From assembly GCA_012972825.1 (NCBI GenBank), contig JABDHL010000010.1, positions 1-64,000 on the forward strand: a stretch of DNA of 64,000 nt. The letters run 5' to 3'. The notes under the pieces were generated by a model, which worked only from the letters and a program-made list of their open reading frames with translations, did not search any database and was not told where the DNA came from. Within the stretch, counting starts at the first letter, position 1, and the number at the start of each line of letters is the position of its first letter. The stretch is from Chlorobiaceae bacterium (lineage in GTDB: Bacteria; Bacteroidota; Chlorobiia; Chlorobiales; Chlorobiaceae). Made by a program: the position numbers and the translations under genes. Below are positions 62,384-64,000 of this stretch, piece after piece.

Positions 62384-62718
62384 AACGCACCTCCAATATT
62401 TTCAACGCGATTCAGGAAAACCGCCACTCTTGGCGGGATGCATAACTCTTTCGGTTGTTGCTCAATCAGCATACGTACACAGGCAATCGCTTCAGGAACC
62501 ATCGCTATCATATCAGCTATCGCTCCGCACAGCTCTTCGCTACCGTCCCTTTTCTTGATCACTGCCAAGGATGCAGCGCTATCAGGTTTTCCAGTAACGC
62601 ACACACGGTAAGATCCTTTCGTCTCTCGCACGTCCCACTTTTCTGCCAGAAGTGCAGTTATCGCGTCATCCAAAATCCGCTTCCATGGCATCTCAATGTC
62701 ATGTTTAGCATTGTTCAT
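62380..62718 (-). CDS. Hypothetical early phage protein (112 aa)
   Basis: Start at ATG 62718 (MNNAKHDIEMPWKRI) is preferred over an upstream start at 62811 because GGGGGG precedes it. It overlaps the zinc-ribbon gene by 14 bases. EEKWDV-like AEKWDVRETKGSYRVCVTGK, then LCGAIADMIAMVPEAIACVR. No domain is known to me. Confidence 0.5.
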   Translation of the reverse strand: MNNAKHDIEMPWKRILDDAITALLAEKWDVRETKGSYRVCVTGKPDSAASLAVIKKRDGSEELCGAIADMIAMVPEAIACVRMLIEQQPKELCIPPRVAVFLNRVENIGGAL

Positions 62719-63022
62719 AACGCACCCCCCTCTTCCACCCTTCGCAATACCCGAAATGAGGCTCATAGCCAACCCACTCAGTCCCTGCACGCCGCACCGT
62801 AACGCCACCATGAGTAACCAGCGTCATCTTGAAGTCACCCCTCTTCAACTCTATCTCGCACGGCATCGACTTCCCATTCACCGTCTTAATGAAATGCATC
62901 GTCTTACCGCAGGCAGGGCAAACGAGAACCGGACTACCGGCGATAAATGCCTTGAGATACACAATCCTGCTGTTATCCCGCAAGGCATCGCTCTGCACTT
63001 GCTCTATCAATCCTTCAATCAT
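62705..63022 (-). CDS. Zinc-ribbon-like early phage protein (105 aa)
   Basis: VCPACGKTMHFIKTVNGKSM (~34-53) is a two-cysteine knuckle, with CEIELKRGDF after it and a C-terminal EWVGYEPHFGYC. It resembles short phage proteins with a rubredoxin-like ribbon, though a full four-cysteine site is not evident. It follows the MuB-like gene by 15 bases. Confidence 0.55.
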   Translation of the reverse strand: MIEGLIEQVQSDALRDNSRIVYLKAFIAGSPVLVCPACGKTMHFIKTVNGKSMPCEIELKRGDFKMTLVTHGGVTVRRAGTEWVGYEPHFGYCEGWKRGVRYEQC

Positions 63023-63037
63023 TGCTCAGCCCTCCGG

Positions 63038-63979
63038 TTAAAAGATTCTTACAGATTCCGCCGTCTCAAAAATCATCCTGTCAGAGAGTACTTCACCACC
63101 CTGCAGCCTTGGTAAAAGCTTATAGGTCAAGGTCTCAAGGAATCGGGCAGACCCACCGCATGCTTTCAAAAATGCCGAAGCATGCCCGTTCAAATTCGCA
63201 ATCTCCGTGGTAACCAGATACTGTACATCAGTCAACCCGAGGTCTGCAACCCTCATCCGAAGCTTGAAACGGTCAACCAAATACTCATGCGACTTCCTCG
63301 CACGGGCAAGCATCGTGTAAAAGTTCTCCTGCCCGATAAAGAGCAGTCCGGCTCCCGCCCAGTCATTTATTTGGCGCACAGCATCGAGCAAATCAAGGCT
63401 CAAATTCTCAGCTTCATCTATAATGACCAGACTTTTTGCCTGCTGAAGCTTCTCGCAAATCTTCACCAGCATCTCATAAGCACTCTTTTCCTGCACATCA
63501 CAAGGCACTGAAATCGCCGTCATCAGCTGCTTTCTGGTCATAAATGGCGAGGTTCGTACATAAATAACGTTGGTATTCGATGCCGCATACATTTCAGCAG
63601 CCGTAGTCTTTCCCCGACCGCCAACACCGGTAAGCAACCCCATCAATCCTTGATTCTGGCAAGTCTTTGCCGCCAAAAACACCGCTTCAGAGACCGATGT
63701 AGCCACCCGGCGGAACTTTCGGGCACTCTTGTTTCCGGAGAAAAACCGTTTCTGCAAAATCCGCTCTAAGGCCGACCGAAGCGCAACCTCAAAGGTTTTG
63801 TCCTCACCGGTTTTCGTGTACCTGCCCGCCATCCAGCTCGACAGCGCCGCACCAGAATACCCGGCTTCCTCGGCAATAAACTTTCTTGTTACCCCGTTAC
63901 TACTGACGGCCTCAACAAGGCGCCTGACCTCATCAGCCGTCATCTGCTGCACCGCTTCCGCACCTGGAAGAGTTTGCAC
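63038..63979 (-). CDS. MuB-like transposition ATPase
   Basis: 313 residues. An N-terminal HTH (NGVTRKFIAEEAGYSGAALS and WMAGRYTK, ~29-58) precedes an AAA+ domain: Walker A GVGGRGKTT (~117), Walker B SLVIIDEAENLSLD (~183), a sensor-like IGQENF and an arginine region DRFKLRMRV. MuB binds DNA, recruits MuA to targets and gives target immunity. MuA is expected upstream, beyond 64000. Confidence 0.92.
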   Translation of the reverse strand: MQTLPGAEAVQQMTADEVRRLVEAVSSNGVTRKFIAEEAGYSGAALSSWMAGRYTKTGEDKTFEVALRSALERILQKRFFSGNKSARKFRRVATSVSEAVFLAAKTCQNQGLMGLLTGVGGRGKTTAAEMYAASNTNVIYVRTSPFMTRKQLMTAISVPCDVQEKSAYEMLVKICEKLQQAKSLVIIDEAENLSLDLLDAVRQINDWAGAGLLFIGQENFYTMLARARKSHEYLVDRFKLRMRVADLGLTDVQYLVTTEIANLNGHASAFLKACGGSARFLETLTYKLLPRLQGGEVLSDRMIFETAESVRIF

Positions 63980-64000
63980 TTCTGTTTGTGTAGTTTCGTT

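Larger units (their letters stand above)
36641..64000. mobile_element. Mu-like transposable prophage (continues past right edge)
   Basis: At least 27.4 kb. The left boundary is set by interruption of the receptor gene at about 36640. Content: MuB-like ATPase, GemA/gp16, Mor-like activator, gp27-gp31-like head genes, protease/scaffold, capsid, lysis genes, siphovirus-type tail genes, a DGR and a DNA methylase. The transposase (MuA) and repressor would be expected beyond 64000. Confidence 0.9.

Overview
The window looks like a chromosome segment of a green sulfur bacterium (Chlorobiaceae, Chlorobium/Pelodictyon group). The inference rests on a bacteriochlorophyll cluster (bchF-bchC-bchX), a C5-pathway tetrapyrrole operon (hemA-hemC-hemD, plus hemB) and the style of the proteins; no rRNA or other species marker is present.

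Layout. (1) 1-7645: one end of a prophage or integrated element, running off the left edge. It carries a tyrosine integrase, divergent HTH regulators and a leftward early operon with an ERF annealing protein, a RusA-type resolvase, a replication-like protein and a DnaQ-like exonuclease. A 35-bp tandem repeat array lies just upstream of the integrase. (2) 7787-29161: host core. It holds a frameshifted haemagglutinin-like exoprotein, aroC, hemB, a four-gene biotin-dependent Na+-translocating decarboxylase-type operon, an inositol-phosphatase-family gene, hemD/hemC/hemA and a ccsA/hemX-like gene, typA, bchX/bchC/bchF and a peptide-binding lipoprotein. (3) 29511-36340: a decaying island of restriction and toxin-antitoxin genes: hsdR remnant, higB pseudogene with intact higA, BRO-N fragment, DUF4160/DUF2442 pair, orphan hicB, parDE, hipBA and a TPR gene with an internal stop. 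A 116-bp direct repeat brackets hicB-parDE. (4) about 36641 to beyond 64000: a Mu-like transposable prophage inserted in the 3' part of a TonB-dependent receptor gene, whose last 59 codons remain at 36460-36640.

The Mu-like prophage has a leftward early block (MuB-like ATPase, small genes, GemA/gp16). Next comes a rightward packaging block (gp27/28/29/30/31-like genes, then a Mor-like activator) and a divergent leftward block (protease/scaffold, capsid, lysis, tail). The tail module has a tube protein, chaperone and tape measure but no recognisable contractile sheath, so this resembles a transposable siphovirus with a Mu-type head.

The most striking system is a diversity-generating retroelement (DGR) inside the phage late operon. 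It has a 424-residue target protein with a C-terminal variable repeat (VR, 47443-47564), a hairpin just after the VR, a template repeat (TR, 47253-47374) and a DGR-type reverse transcriptase (46202-47155). TR and VR differ at 22 of 122 positions and 20 of these are at TR adenines; all nine TR asparagine codons are changed in the VR. No Avd-like accessory gene is visible.

Other notable signals: a probable -1 ribosomal frameshift (A AAA AAG) joining the portal and minor head protein; a tRNA-like element with perfect acceptor and T arms but no normal anticodon arm; an ERF recombinase ending in an SSB-like acidic tip; and a BchX with a C-terminal sigma-region-4-like extension.
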